Shown in pieces: positions 26,201 to 35,000 of a stretch of 52,128 bases of DNA (position 1 is the first letter of the stretch; the number at the start of each line of letters is the position of its first letter). A program made the translations under genes and the position numbers. The DNA comes from a virus. The notes under the pieces are model-generated. The model ran no database searches. It saw only the letters and a program-made list of their open reading frames with translations, and was not told the DNA's origin. The stretch lies in the IMG/VR virus record IMGVR_UViG_3300005613_000085, positions 1 through 52,128 of that record; one strand, given 5' to 3'.

Positions 26201-26393
26201 TTCCGGTGTAGTAGTAGCAAAGGGCCAAACAATAGTCGTAGAAGACCGCTTCGGCGGCTATGTAACAACTGTAGATTATGTCACAGGTGGGATAGAGGGT
26301 TATCCTGAAGTAGGTGAAACGGCGATTGCTGTAACTGCAACGTTCTCTTTTACTTATATGACAATGAATGATAACCCGTATCTTCAACCTTAA
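20208..26393 (+). CDS. Giant mucin-like protein with C-terminal tail-terminator-like domain (2061 aa)
   Basis: Domains in order: LamG/concanavalin-like lectin (1-134 and 302-387) split by four kelch-like repeats (136-301); a Ser/Thr/Cys tract (389-999); a concanavalin-like domain (1000-1199, DDDFDNLTHW ... AGDFDVQIDVADW ... GGSVDWDNLHW); a second tract (1201-1825); and a C-terminal domain (1826-2061). The last opens ITIRELVIAAIKTKVDEISL and ends TATFSFTYMTMNDNPYLQP, the pattern of gpU-type tail terminators, and carries the module shared with the decoration protein. Gene position between Z and the tail tube is that of U. I infer a neck-anchored fibre with lectin tips. The GTG start at 20208 follows GAGAGGG. 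If the C-terminal reading is wrong, it is simply a giant tail fibre. Confidence 0.75.
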   Translation: MPTTTTYLYFTMDDDDITGVVVDDLSPSENDGQLGDGSTASTYPDSVPGILGEARRFYQGDWIEVADANTLDFSDDPFSISLWLKVAGDADTYQIGDLVTKYDAANNTGFNLTVVGNESNTRNIFFGINDAHQDSAWVEKAPKHDDETYIRALAVFNGKLYGGTNPNSNLLEWNGTNAWVEKAPKHDSESNIRALAVFNGKLYGGTYPNSNLVEWNGTNAWVERAPKHDDEQYILSLAVFNGKLYGSTINVNGNLLEWNGTNAWVEKAPKHDDESAVNALAVFNGKLYGGTSATGGNLVEWKSGIGVQYNYALTAGTHHIVAVRDTTTLKLYIDKVLVGTSDAFTQADYDVDNAEKVMIGAYGHKVIDELHIYNRALNMTEIGVLEGSYSTTSTSTTTTSSISTISTISSTSTSISSTSSSCSTLSTDITTTSTETTSSSSTCSTLSTASTTHTTASTSSTSSSSCSTLSTASTLSTTTSTSTSTCSTCSTLSTASTLSTTTSTSTSSSSTCSTLSTASTASTTSTTSSSTSSSCSTLSTASTLSTTSTSTSTSSSSCSTLSTASTASTSSSSCSTLSTASTLSTTTSSLSTTCSTCSTLSTASTLSTTASSSSTTCSTCSTLSTLSTQSTTSSSSSSTCSTCSTLSTAPTLSTTTSSSSTTCSTCSTLSTESTLSTTSTSSSTSSSSCSTLSTVSTLSTASTSSSTTCSTCSTLSTASTSSSSSSTCSTCSTLSTISTTSSSSSSTCSTCSTLSTISTTSSTYSTASTSSSSCSTLSTASTLSTTSSSTCSTSSTCSTLSTASTLSTTSSTSSTTCSTCSTLSTYSTSSSSSSTCSTCSTLSTQSTTASTQSTTSSSSSSTCSTCSTLSTASTLSTTSTSTSSSSSSSSTCSTLSTHSTISTTTSSSSSTSSTCSTLSTASTTSSSLSTSSSCSTCSTLSTDVTTSSSTSSSSSSTCSTLSTLSTSSSCSSTSSSCSTLSTYSTASTTSSSTSTTTSTYPVCELDDDFDNLTHWMIVENYGGTVSTVGGQMRLTIDNGANRNIRVAFGHQILAGDFDVQIDVADWILTDNKELHAIFCIADKTHDNYYHVGIEIEAAGSAEDFVAEYQENGGGEVEIDRDDDVADITGCKLRVKRVGTVLQGFYDAGSGWVAMTSRDMGAWAAELVYVNCAIHEHENVGGSVDWDNLHWNLGICPDPNGWTTTSTTTSTTTSCSTCSTLSTASTLSTSSTTSSSTCSTCSTFSTESTLSTTSTSSSSTCSTLSTQSTSSSTCSTLSTVSTSSSTCSTCSTSSTCSTCSTLSTASTASTASTASTSSSSCSTLSTTSTELTTSSSTSCSTASTQSTASTLSTTSSSSSTCSTLSTLSTSSTSSSSSSSTCSTCSTLSTASTQSTTSSSSSSTCSTCSTLSTLSTLSTSSSSTCSTLSTESTTSSSSSTCSTLSTASTLSTTSTSSSSTCSTCSTLSTASTQSTTSSSSSSTCSTLSTESTTSSSSSTCSTLSTESTTSSSSSTCSTQSTASGSTTSTCSTCSTLSTQSTQSTQSTTSSSSSSTCSTCSTLSTLSTSSTSSTSSSSCSTLSTESTTSSSTLSTTSSSSSTRSTLSTLSTSSSSSSSTRSTLSTASTTSSSSTSSSSTCSTLSTESTTSSSSSTCSTLSTVTGVSTSSSSTCSTLSTLSTSSSSTCSTQSTASTTSCSTCSSSSTYTTMTTWSCSSTSSSTCSTLSIVTTSSTTHTTGSTWSCSTTSTCSTCSTLSTQSTQSTSSSSSSSTCSTCSTLSTLSTSSSTCSTQSTLSTLSTSSTSSTCSTSMSSTSTSTSSTHTTTTTSPPAYDITIRELVIAAIKTKVDEISLANGYRNDIANVGIGYRFWGKNDLNAISILPGTEDINHQLGVRSNPMQVTILGFSAFNPSSENPSPVAEPLLADIKHNILGLTFRIPFVLGQNEPSQGDLLRGQTSGATVRIMRINHTTGSWALGNAGGTFRVRDMRGFLLHNENLLNSSGVVVAKGQTIVVEDRFGGYVTTVDYVTGGIEGYPEVGETAIAVTATFSFTYMTMNDNPYLQP
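20613..21111 (+). repeat. Four tandem kelch-like DNA repeats, 126-129 bp
   Basis: Copies begin at 20613, 20739, 20865 and 20994. Each encodes about 42 residues of the form WVEKAPKHDDE ... ALAVFNGKLYGGT ... LLEWNGTNA. Long blocks such as the VFNGKLYG codons are identical in all copies at the DNA level, indicating recent duplication. Four blades are too few for a full propeller, so they may pair with the surrounding lectin or oligomerise. Confidence 0.85.
21371..23205 (+). repeat. Ser/Thr/Cys tract 1, about 610 codons
   Basis: Almost every codon is TCN, ACN, TGY or AGY, with scattered Leu, Ala, Gln and Glu in a three-residue S-T-x rhythm (CSTCSTLSTASTLSTT). Third positions vary freely, so the amino acid pattern is maintained rather than a simple DNA repeat. 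A local exact duplication of about 50 bp at 22381 and 22441 shows ongoing expansion. Confidence 0.9.
23806..25685 (+). repeat. Ser/Thr/Cys tract 2, about 625 codons
   Basis: Same composition and S-T-x rhythm as tract 1, separated from it by a lectin-like domain. A 48-bp unit beginning at 24653 is repeated exactly at 24701. Towards the end the pattern loosens (TTMTTWSCSS, HTTGSTWSCS), with Trp and His. Confidence 0.9.
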
Positions 26394-26408
26394 ATAGGAG
26401 GTATTAAG

Positions 26409-27437
26409 ATGTTAGCTAATACTGCTGAAAATGGAGCATTATATTACGAAGCTTCACAAGCAGTTACAGCAATGACAGCGTTGACGGATTCCGGAGACCA
26501 TCAACTCTTTACGTCTGCTGTAACTCTGTGGTCCGAGCGATCTGGTTATTCACCAGTTGTTCGCCCGGACGGAATGATCTCCGGTGGTATCGTTATACCT
26601 GAAGCATCGGGTCCGGATAATGATGAAGTCGATGTCAGCGCAGGTACATGTTATCTAGTCGGTGTTTCTACTTCTGTAGTTGCTGTGTCTGGTGTAACAT
26701 CATTAGTCTGTGCGAGAACCGCTGATGCTGCCAATAAATGTATCATCACATCAATTATCGTTACTGCTGCTGGTGCTTATGACGTTCTACAAGGAACTAA
26801 AGGTGCTGCATTATCAACGACTCGTGGCGCTGCTGGTGGTCCACCGCTGCTCACTGTTGGTGTTATTGAAGTCGCACAAGTTAAATACACCTCTGAAGCT
26901 GTTGGTGCTGTTCTTGAATCTGAGATCTTTCAAGTACCCGGCGTAAGTCAAGAGCGATATGATTACCCGTTATGGGAAGTTCATAACGGTAGAGACCAGG
27001 CCGGTGATATTCCCGGTGGCTGTGTCAAGCTCTTGTCTGCTATTACTGCTGATCACGTCGGGCCAGTTGCTAAGGCCGTATATGCTTCTTACGCTGAACC
27101 AGCTTTTGCTGAAAACCGACCTGTATCTGACTTTGTGCCACCTACCAATGCCCATAGCGTTTCGTCTAAACAAGTCTATAGCGGAACTATTGGATCTCGT
27201 TCGTCCTCATTAAACCAAGGATCATTTACAGCGTTTTTATCCAACGGTGTTAATGACGCTTTAATGCGACTCAAAGATGAAATCCTCTGGTTTAAATTCT
27301 ATCCGGATCGCTATAAAACACCGTATGTTCTTACTCAAGGTAAACTCGGGGTTGTTCCTTCTTACCCCGCTGATGATTCAATCACCGCTGCATGTACAAT
27401 TTCGGCTGCTGAAGCCGCTGTTAATGTAGATGCATAA
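26409..27437 (+). CDS. Major tail tube protein candidate
   Basis: The 342-residue protein sits where lambda gpV (tail tube) is found, directly before the G/GT chaperone pair. It is rich in Ala, Val, Thr and Ser with beta segments (ISGGIVIPEASGPDNDEVDV, KCIITSIIVTAAGAYDVLQG) and ends DSITAACTISAAEAAVNVDA. I do not recognise the sequence family, so the assignment rests on gene order and composition. It begins after TAGGAGG, a strong site expected for an abundant protein. Confidence 0.6.
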   Translation: MLANTAENGALYYEASQAVTAMTALTDSGDHQLFTSAVTLWSERSGYSPVVRPDGMISGGIVIPEASGPDNDEVDVSAGTCYLVGVSTSVVAVSGVTSLVCARTADAANKCIITSIIVTAAGAYDVLQGTKGAALSTTRGAAGGPPLLTVGVIEVAQVKYTSEAVGAVLESEIFQVPGVSQERYDYPLWEVHNGRDQAGDIPGGCVKLLSAITADHVGPVAKAVYASYAEPAFAENRPVSDFVPPTNAHSVSSKQVYSGTIGSRSSSLNQGSFTAFLSNGVNDALMRLKDEILWFKFYPDRYKTPYVLTQGKLGVVPSYPADDSITAACTISAAEAAVNVDA

Positions 27438-27454
27438 TAAGGAGTGAATAAGTC

Positions 27455-27928
27455 ATGCCTTTTGATTTAAAGAAATTTCAAGGCGCGACTTTTACCCCTA
27501 GAGAGGAGCTTGTGGAGGTTAAAGATCTCCACGAGTTCTTCCCCAAAGGGGAAAAGCCGTTTATTAAAGTTCGTGGGTTAGAGGGTCCGGAGCTTGCACA
27601 GGTTCACGAAGCGCTCAGTAAAAACAAAAACATATCTAAATTAGTAGACGGACTGTTGTCTTCTCAATCAACTGAGCTGTTAGCGTCCGTTCAAGAGGCA
27701 ATCGGTGTTACAGATAAAACACCTAACGAGATTGCTAAGAGATTAGAAATGATGGTTATCGGATCGGTAGAACCGAAATTCACCATGGACATGGCTGTGA
27801 AGTTCTGCCGTGTCTGGCCTATTGAGTTTTATTCTGTCACTAATGTTATTAGTAGATTAACCGGGCAGGGCATGTTGCCGGGAAAATCCAAGCCCTCTGG
27901 GACGACCCCGAAGTCAAAGCGTGCTTAG
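27455..27928 (+). CDS. Tail assembly chaperone, gpG-like
   Basis: The 157-residue protein, starting after AAGGAG, corresponds to gpG. It is largely helical (LAQVHEALSKNKNISKLVDG, TPNEIAKRLEMMVIG) and ends in the disordered GKSKPSGTTPKSKRA. In lambda-like phages it binds the tape measure and prevents its aggregation until tube assembly. Near its end lies the slippery heptamer at 27880-27886, from which a minority of ribosomes would make the longer GT form. Confidence 0.82.
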   Translation: MPFDLKKFQGATFTPREELVEVKDLHEFFPKGEKPFIKVRGLEGPELAQVHEALSKNKNISKLVDGLLSSQSTELLASVQEAIGVTDKTPNEIAKRLEMMVIGSVEPKFTMDMAVKFCRVWPIEFYSVTNVISRLTGQGMLPGKSKPSGTTPKSKRA

Positions 27929-28089
27929 GGCTGGCTTGGAAATGGAACATGCCGATGTTTAAAGTTCGCCCGGACTTGTTTCCAGAGGGGTATTTGACGA
28001 CGACAGAAATTATCTTATGGGGTAGATATATTGATCAGAAAGGTAAGAAGGGTAAGAAGAATATGAATGTGAATATGAATATAGGATGA
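27455..28089 (+). CDS. Frameshifted tail assembly chaperone, gpGT-like
   Basis: Slipping back one base at G-GGA-AAA (27880-27886) joins the first 144 codons of the G frame to 67 codons of the -1 frame, stopping at TGA 28087-28089. The added part reads IQALWDDPEVKACLGLAWKW and onward to TTTEIILWGRYIDQKG, a real-looking helical domain unlike random sequence. It would be the T domain that links G to tail tube subunits. The frame has no start of its own and fills the 160-bp gap before the tape measure gene. Product about 211 residues. Confidence 0.8.
27880..27886 (+). other. Programmed -1 ribosomal frameshift site GGGAAAA
   Basis: The heptamer reads G GGA AAA in the chaperone frame, fitting the X-XXY-YYZ rule and differing only in the last base from lambda's GGGAAAG at the equivalent gene junction. 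The -1 frame is open from here to 28089. Confidence 0.82.
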
Positions 28090-28093
28090 CATT

Positions 28094-31000
28094 ATGGCTA
28101 ATATAGCACGTACAGTAGAGATTTTATTTAGTGCCAAAGATCAGATGTCTATGAAACTCACTGGTATCAACCAAGCGTTAGAACTGTTGGAGAAAACAGT
28201 AAATGCTCTTCTTGATCCCTTAGCACAATTAGGCGATGCTATTATAGAAGTAGATAAAGTAATCGCCGGTTACGCACGGACTTTAGGTTCTGATGTTTTA
28301 GATGCATCAATGGATCTTGAGTCTGTTTTAATAGATTTAAAACGTCTACTAGGTGAGCAGACTGAGCAGTTTGATGACTTGGTTGAAGCAAGTCGTGAGT
28401 TGTCTCGTGAATTTGGTGTGGCACTTGAAGATGTTATTCAATCTGTTATTGAATTTAAACGTGCTAATTTTGATGCTAAAGAATCATTAGATCTTACCCG
28501 AGAAGCATTAACTCTTGTACGTGTCGGTTTTGTTGACATGCATACAGCGACAGAGTCATTGGTCAAGATCCTTAAGGGCTTTGGCGCTGAAGCTGATAAG
28601 GCTAATGAGATTGTCGATATATTATCAATCACATCAAATACTTATGCAACTAACGTAGAGAAGCTTGCCATTGGTATGGGAGAACTTGCTCCTATTGCAT
28701 CTAAAGTTGGCTTCTCTATGGCAGAGACCGCAGGGCTGGCAACGAAGGTTATCGAGGTATTTCAGTCAGGTGAAGAAGCTGCAACAGCATTAAAGACAGG
28801 CTTTACACGACTAGCTACTGGTTCTGCTCAAGTCCAAAAAGCCTACGATAAATTAAAGATCTCTGGTAAAGACGCCAATGGTATGTTGAAGGACGGCAAG
28901 ACTATGCTTGGTGAAATTGCCGCTGCCATGGGTAAATTTACTGAAGCTGAACAAGTCCAAATCTCTGCTTGGTTAGTTGGTAATCGTCAAGCACAAAAAA
29001 TGGTTGACATCTTTACTGATTACGACAAGGTAATCAAGATAGGCATAAAAGCATTAAGTGATAGGCAATATGCAGAGAAGCAACTCGTCGAAGTAATGAA
29101 AGCAACTAAGTTTCAATTAGAGAAGATGGAGACTGGTTGGATAGAATTAAAAGCAGCGATGGGTGATGAGTTTCTCCCTGTACTAAGTCTAATACTACAA
29201 GGTTTGCATGAAATAGAAACAGCACTGACCGATACAGTCAATGAAGGCGTACTAAAAGATATAGCGGACAGGCTATTGAAATACGGCGACGAGATTAAGA
29301 AGTATCTACAAGGTATAGCTACTGCTATCCCCGAAGCGTTAAAGGGAGTAGATGTTGGGCCTTTATTAGATTCCTGGGATAATGTAGCGAGTACGTTAAG
29401 TAAAGTATTCGATACAGCTAAAATTGAGAATGCTGAGGATCTAGCAGAGAAGGTACAAGTCCTTGTTAATGCTATGACATTATTAGTTAATATTACTAAT
29501 GGCATGATAAAACCCTGGACAGATCTTACAAATAAACTATTAGAAACGATACCTATATTAGCTGAAGTTGAAGGCGAAGTAGCTACATCCTTCGGTAATA
29601 TACTAGGCCATGTCCAGATGATAAAGAAGATGGGATTCATCTGGTACGGCGTTTACAGGGCTATGGGTAATGATGTTGAGACCTTTCAAGATAGAGCTGT
29701 TCTTGTTGCAGATAAGATAGCTAAAAAACAAGCAGAAGAAAAGATACACCTTCTTAAAAAACAAGAAGCATGGGACTCAGTACTATCTTATATTGAGGGT
29801 AGATTATACAACCTTACACTTGGGTTAGATGATAGTAGTAAAAGAACATACGAGTGGACTTTAAGACATAGAGAATCATTAAAAAAACTAGAAGAAGCTG
29901 AAAAGAAATTCACTGAAACATTTGTAGGTAATAAGGGAGAGTACACAAAAGCTTTAGAGGAGCAACGTAAAGCTAACGAAGAGACAGAAAAAAGCTTCGG
30001 TACTCTTATTAAAGAGGGTGAAGAATATAGCCTTACAATAGAAGAACTAGCTTCTGAAATCAACGATTTACCACAATTAGCAGAGATTGATATTAAAACT
30101 AAGACCCCTATTCCAGAATTAAACGAAGAACTTATAGAGTACGGTATAACGATTAAAGAACTTCCAGATGGGAAAGTGATTGTTGTTACCACTGAATTGG
30201 AACCTGAAGCTGATTGGAATAAAGTAGATGCTATATGGAATGCCAGAAGAGCTGCTATGAATACATCTATAGATTTAACGTTTGAGATCGATACACATAC
30301 TTTGGATCGAGTAGTTACTTCTGCTAATAAAGCTATAAATGAAGGCATACCTACAGAGAAGAGCGTTAAGATACTTTTAGATGGCATAGATGTTTTTTAT
30401 GATGCATTAGATAAGATTCAATATGAATTAGAAGAAGTTGAACCTACTAAGGAAGTAGAAGCGAGGCTGACTGAAGTAAAGGCTTTTAGAGAGAAGTTGA
30501 ATAGTATGGTTAAGCTTTTAGATGAAGCTCCTTCTGCTCATAATGTGAAGTTTGTTTTAGATGGGATTACCAAGGCGTTAAAGGACATAGAAACACTTCA
30601 AGAGAAATTAGATGCTACGCCTAAAAATGTAAAAATAGATGTAGAAGTAGATGGTGTTGAAGAGGCTATAGCATCGTTTGACGGACTTCATGTAAAAATA
30701 GGTGAGACTCCAGAAGAGGTTGAAGTGAAAGTTAAAGTAGATGAGAAGTCTTTTGAAGCTGTGACAAAACGCATCGATGCCTTAGCCAAGCACGCTAACG
30801 AAAAGCTCAAATTAGAAGCAACGATCAATGTTGCAGAGATCGAAGCCGCCGCTAGTGCAATGGTTGCCTCGATAGAAGCGGAAGCTAATAAAGCCATCGC
30901 TGTAATAAACAGTCTAGCTAGTTCAATAGCAGCTGTCAGTAACAATGTCGGTGGCATGTTTAGCTCCCTCGTCGGGCTATACGATAGAATTATTGATCTC

Positions 31001-32068
31001 GGAGAAGAGCAAATACAGATAATGGAGGAGACTGCACAGTCGTTTGAAGATCTCAAAAGCGAAATAGAAGAAACAATTAGTGCGTTAGATGATTACCTCG
31101 AAAAGATGGAAGAGATAACAGATGCCATAGATGATCAAGAAGATAGTGTGGATGAGTTAGAACGAGAGTTAGCACAGTACGAAAAGGCTTTAAAGCGCAT
31201 TGAAGATGGTATTAGTACCGAACAGATAGAGAAAGATTTAGAGAGAATTCGTAACGAGATTAAAGAGGTCGAGAGAGAACTTGACTACCTCTACAGTCAA
31301 CCTTATTCCCCTGAAAATGAAGCTAAGATTAAGAAGTTAGAGAGAGAATTAGAGTATTTAAAAAGAGAAGAAGATATACTTAATAAGACCATGGAAGACA
31401 GCGCAGCGGCCAGAGAAGAGTTCGAGCGCAAGATCCTGGACTTAAAAAAAGAGATTTGGGAAGCACAAAAAGAAATCAATGATCTAGCTGGTGACTTACC
31501 CGATGTCATAGGCGATGCATCTAAAGAGTGGGATGAATGGATGGGTAAGATTGGTGATGCTAAAGAGCGCCTTCGAGAACTTTACGACATGGGGTTGATC
31601 AGTAAAGCAGAATTTGATCTGGCAATGAAATATCTCAATGAGTTAGAACAGAAAGTTACAGGGTTTTTAGATGAACTTGAAGCTATGGGCATCGAAGATG
31701 TAGAGGAGATACAAAGAGAAACAGGGGAGAAGCAGCTTAGGGCGATAGAAGCACTTAAAGCTGAAATAAGAGCACAGACAGCAACATTAGAAGCATATCT
31801 TGATGAACAAATGGCCCTGCAATCTCAGTTAATTCATAAACAAATGGAACTGGTTGATGCTCAAATAGAACAAATAGAAGCCCGGACAGCTATGATGAAG
31901 AAGGGCGACAGTATGATAAAGATTCAAGGCGACGGGCTGGAACCGGAACTCGAAGCTTTTATGTGGAAAATACTTGAAAACTTACAAGTCAGGGCCAATC
32001 AAGAATTCAGCGAATTCCTCATTGGTCTCCGCGGTCTTAACCTAACATCGACGACAGGATCATTATAA
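28094..32068 (+). CDS. Tail tape measure protein
   Basis: The 1324-residue protein sets tail length; at the usual 0.15 nm per residue the tail would be about 200 nm. The conserved PhageMin tail domain occupies about 80-290 (LSREFGVALEDVIQSVIEFK, ETAGLATKVIEVFQSGEEAA, QVQISAWLVGNRQAQKMV). Residues about 640-930 contain repeated DG-containing beta/alpha units (VKILLDGIDVFYDALDKIQ, VKFVLDGITKALKDIETL). A very long acidic coiled coil follows to about 1280. No peptidase or lysozyme domain was recognised. It begins four bases after the GT stop codon. Confidence 0.92.
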   Translation: MANIARTVEILFSAKDQMSMKLTGINQALELLEKTVNALLDPLAQLGDAIIEVDKVIAGYARTLGSDVLDASMDLESVLIDLKRLLGEQTEQFDDLVEASRELSREFGVALEDVIQSVIEFKRANFDAKESLDLTREALTLVRVGFVDMHTATESLVKILKGFGAEADKANEIVDILSITSNTYATNVEKLAIGMGELAPIASKVGFSMAETAGLATKVIEVFQSGEEAATALKTGFTRLATGSAQVQKAYDKLKISGKDANGMLKDGKTMLGEIAAAMGKFTEAEQVQISAWLVGNRQAQKMVDIFTDYDKVIKIGIKALSDRQYAEKQLVEVMKATKFQLEKMETGWIELKAAMGDEFLPVLSLILQGLHEIETALTDTVNEGVLKDIADRLLKYGDEIKKYLQGIATAIPEALKGVDVGPLLDSWDNVASTLSKVFDTAKIENAEDLAEKVQVLVNAMTLLVNITNGMIKPWTDLTNKLLETIPILAEVEGEVATSFGNILGHVQMIKKMGFIWYGVYRAMGNDVETFQDRAVLVADKIAKKQAEEKIHLLKKQEAWDSVLSYIEGRLYNLTLGLDDSSKRTYEWTLRHRESLKKLEEAEKKFTETFVGNKGEYTKALEEQRKANEETEKSFGTLIKEGEEYSLTIEELASEINDLPQLAEIDIKTKTPIPELNEELIEYGITIKELPDGKVIVVTTELEPEADWNKVDAIWNARRAAMNTSIDLTFEIDTHTLDRVVTSANKAINEGIPTEKSVKILLDGIDVFYDALDKIQYELEEVEPTKEVEARLTEVKAFREKLNSMVKLLDEAPSAHNVKFVLDGITKALKDIETLQEKLDATPKNVKIDVEVDGVEEAIASFDGLHVKIGETPEEVEVKVKVDEKSFEAVTKRIDALAKHANEKLKLEATINVAEIEAAASAMVASIEAEANKAIAVINSLASSIAAVSNNVGGMFSSLVGLYDRIIDLGEEQIQIMEETAQSFEDLKSEIEETISALDDYLEKMEEITDAIDDQEDSVDELERELAQYEKALKRIEDGISTEQIEKDLERIRNEIKEVERELDYLYSQPYSPENEAKIKKLERELEYLKREEDILNKTMEDSAAAREEFERKILDLKKEIWEAQKEINDLAGDLPDVIGDASKEWDEWMGKIGDAKERLRELYDMGLISKAEFDLAMKYLNELEQKVTGFLDELEAMGIEDVEEIQRETGEKQLRAIEALKAEIRAQTATLEAYLDEQMALQSQLIHKQMELVDAQIEQIEARTAMMKKGDSMIKIQGDGLEPELEAFMWKILENLQVRANQEFSEFLIGLRGLNLTSTTGSL

Positions 32069-35000
32069 TGCAAATGAAATTAATAATAACAACATTGAAT
32101 ATGGATCTCAACAGTCCACTGATGTTGAACGTCGATGTCAGTGACTCTGAGTTAGAGGTATTGACAAGGAGAGTTAATAGAAGTGCGACACTTGATACTG
32201 GGAGTGTGATTGATGATCATGGGTTCTCTCAGGGTGATAGGGATTTGGTGTTTAGGATCAGTGATGCCAGTGAGAGTGATATTACGAAGTTGAAATACTT
32301 TTTGCAGAGGTATTCGGAGTTAAGGATAGCATTTAACGAGGGGATCTTCCTTGTTAATTTCAATAAGATGGATAATGACTTTGGTGATGTGGTATTGACT
32401 TTTTTTGTGAGTGAAGTAATTGTACTGTGCCAAAGATATCCAGTTGTTTATACAACAACGACAAGCGCAACGACTATATCAACGACAACTACAACGACAA
32501 CAGTAGATTTTGACTGTGAGTACGATGATTTAACATTCGATGATGCTAATAAATGGAATCTAAGTAATGGAGCTGTACTTGCCGGTAATAAACTAACATT
32601 CAGCCCTAGAGGTAACGCTGTTTATGTATATACACCTTCAGACGAAGCTAATTACTGTATTGAAGTTCGTGTATCTGATTTTATATGTGATGATCCTTAC
32701 TCAGGTACGGGTCCAACTTTTGCTTTTCAAGTAGATGGTAAGTTCCGAAGATGGACAACTGAAGAAACATATGTTAGATGGACTGGTAATGAGAGTAAAA
32801 CATGGTGGAGAAAGCCTGGTGGCGGTGGTTGGTTCCCTGTAACTCATCATAGAACTATAAAACGAAAGTATACACGCACAATTTACCACTACTCTGGTTA
32901 TAAGGGTTATGCTCGAATACGGTGTTATCCTATATTTGATTGGAGTGCAAAGGAACATCGATACGCAGTGGATATGGAATGGTATCAAATTGGTTTAGTA
33001 CCCTATAGTGAGCGAACGAGCTATACCGCTCCTAAAATAGTAACCACAGTACCTTCGCTATTTAGAATTCAAAGGTCTGGTAATTTAATAGGTGGGTACT
33101 TCTATAGTGATAACAGTTGGACATTAATAGGATCGCGGGATTTTGAAACTAGACACCTTAAAGAAATACGGTTAATAGGAGATACAACTTTTCGAGGCGG
33201 CGGTTCTGTAAGTGTTGATCGTCTTAGATTTGTTACATGTCTTGGTACGGGCAGGTTAGCCTGGTGTAATGCCGGTGACGATATCATGTCTTCTATGGAT
33301 CATTGGAAAGTTATTAGTCAGTCCGGGGGTGGCACAGCTACAGCCGGAGAAACTGACGGTCTTTTATTAACTCTTCCTAGCGGTATCCAACCTCCGGGAT
33401 CTCCATCAGAAGTCACTATACTACATCAGTACGTGACAGATGCTGTTCTAGGTACAGAGAATGCAACAGAGTTTATTGTAGATATAGCCGCAATTACATC
33501 TGATAGTGCCGATTTTAACAATAGTGACACTTACACCTACCGTAGTTGTATGTTAAGGATTAAATGGTCAGACCCTCTTATACCCACGAATTATACAATT
33601 GTAGATATAGATAGATCAGGTACTAACGAAGACCCGTCATATTGGAGATGTAGGGTACGTACATACCATTTAGGGGTGCTTGAACTTGATAGTTACGCGG
33701 AGTATGGCTGCCCCTTAGAGGGTGCCGATGCTGGTATGGGGGAGATTAGAATTAGACGAGAAACATACGATATATATGACTGCGTTTCCGTATGGTGGAC
33801 TCCTACGATCTCTGAGGATGAAGATAGTGCACCTAATGATGCTGGTGTTTTAAGTGAAGAGAATAGCACTTGGTTAAATGTAGCTAACCCTGTAGATACA
33901 CCAGATGCGTATACGACATTAGTTCACGGTGTAGGTGAGTATAAAGATTTTGAATTACAAGGTATTGCCGGTCAAGATAGTGGAACTATAGTATTAGATG
34001 GGCTGACAACTGATGCTGGTTGTCCAGGATGTGATACACCAGCGTTAACACAATGGACAACAACAACGACATCATCAACGACATCGAGCTGTAGTACCAC
34101 AGAGTCAACAGCATCGACATCCTCATCCTGCTCAACGATATCAACTTCATCTTCAACCTGCTCGACAATGTCAACTTCATCTTCAACCTGCTCGACAATA
34201 TCGATTTCATCATCTTCATCATCTTCATCATCTTCTTGCTCAACTCAATCATCACTCTCATCAACATCAACCTACCCAACATGCCCTTACGATGACGGTT
34301 TTACAACATTCGACCTTTGGCAAGTAACAGACAAAGAAGATGGCAGTGAGACAGCGACGATCATTGGGAACAAACTACGATTAACACTAGCACATGACCC
34401 GGAAACACATCCTAGTTCAGCTATAACAATAGCATACAAATACCTACTTCCTACTGGTGATTTTAAAATAACATTGAAGTTCTCTGATTTTGTCACCGCT
34501 GGTTATTATAAACCTACATTTTACTTCAGAGCGCAGTCGGAAGATGAAGACGATAATATGATCGAAGGGGAAGTAACCGGTAAAGACAGGACTTTTGATG
34601 TTAGCTGTCGTTACTGTGGATCATCTACTTCTGATGGATGGACATTAGGTGCTGACGACGATCAAATATGTCTTGCTCGTGTCGGTAATGTCTTATCTGT
34701 ACATACTGGTAAAGATGGCATATGGACTGATTCATGGTCTAAAGATGTCATAGAGTGCGCACAGCACATAGATAGATTATACATTAAGCTGTTTGATTAT
34801 TATTCAGATGGTGGATCAGTTGATATAGATGAATTAGAATTCTGGTATGGCTGCCCTACGGGGTCCGCGACGGTATGGACATCTACAACAACATCGACAA
34901 CGTGTTCGACTGCAAGTACGTCAACGTTGTCATCTACTTGTTCAACGCTGTCAACGTTGTCAACAACCAGCTCGACGATATCAAGTACGTCATCATCTTG

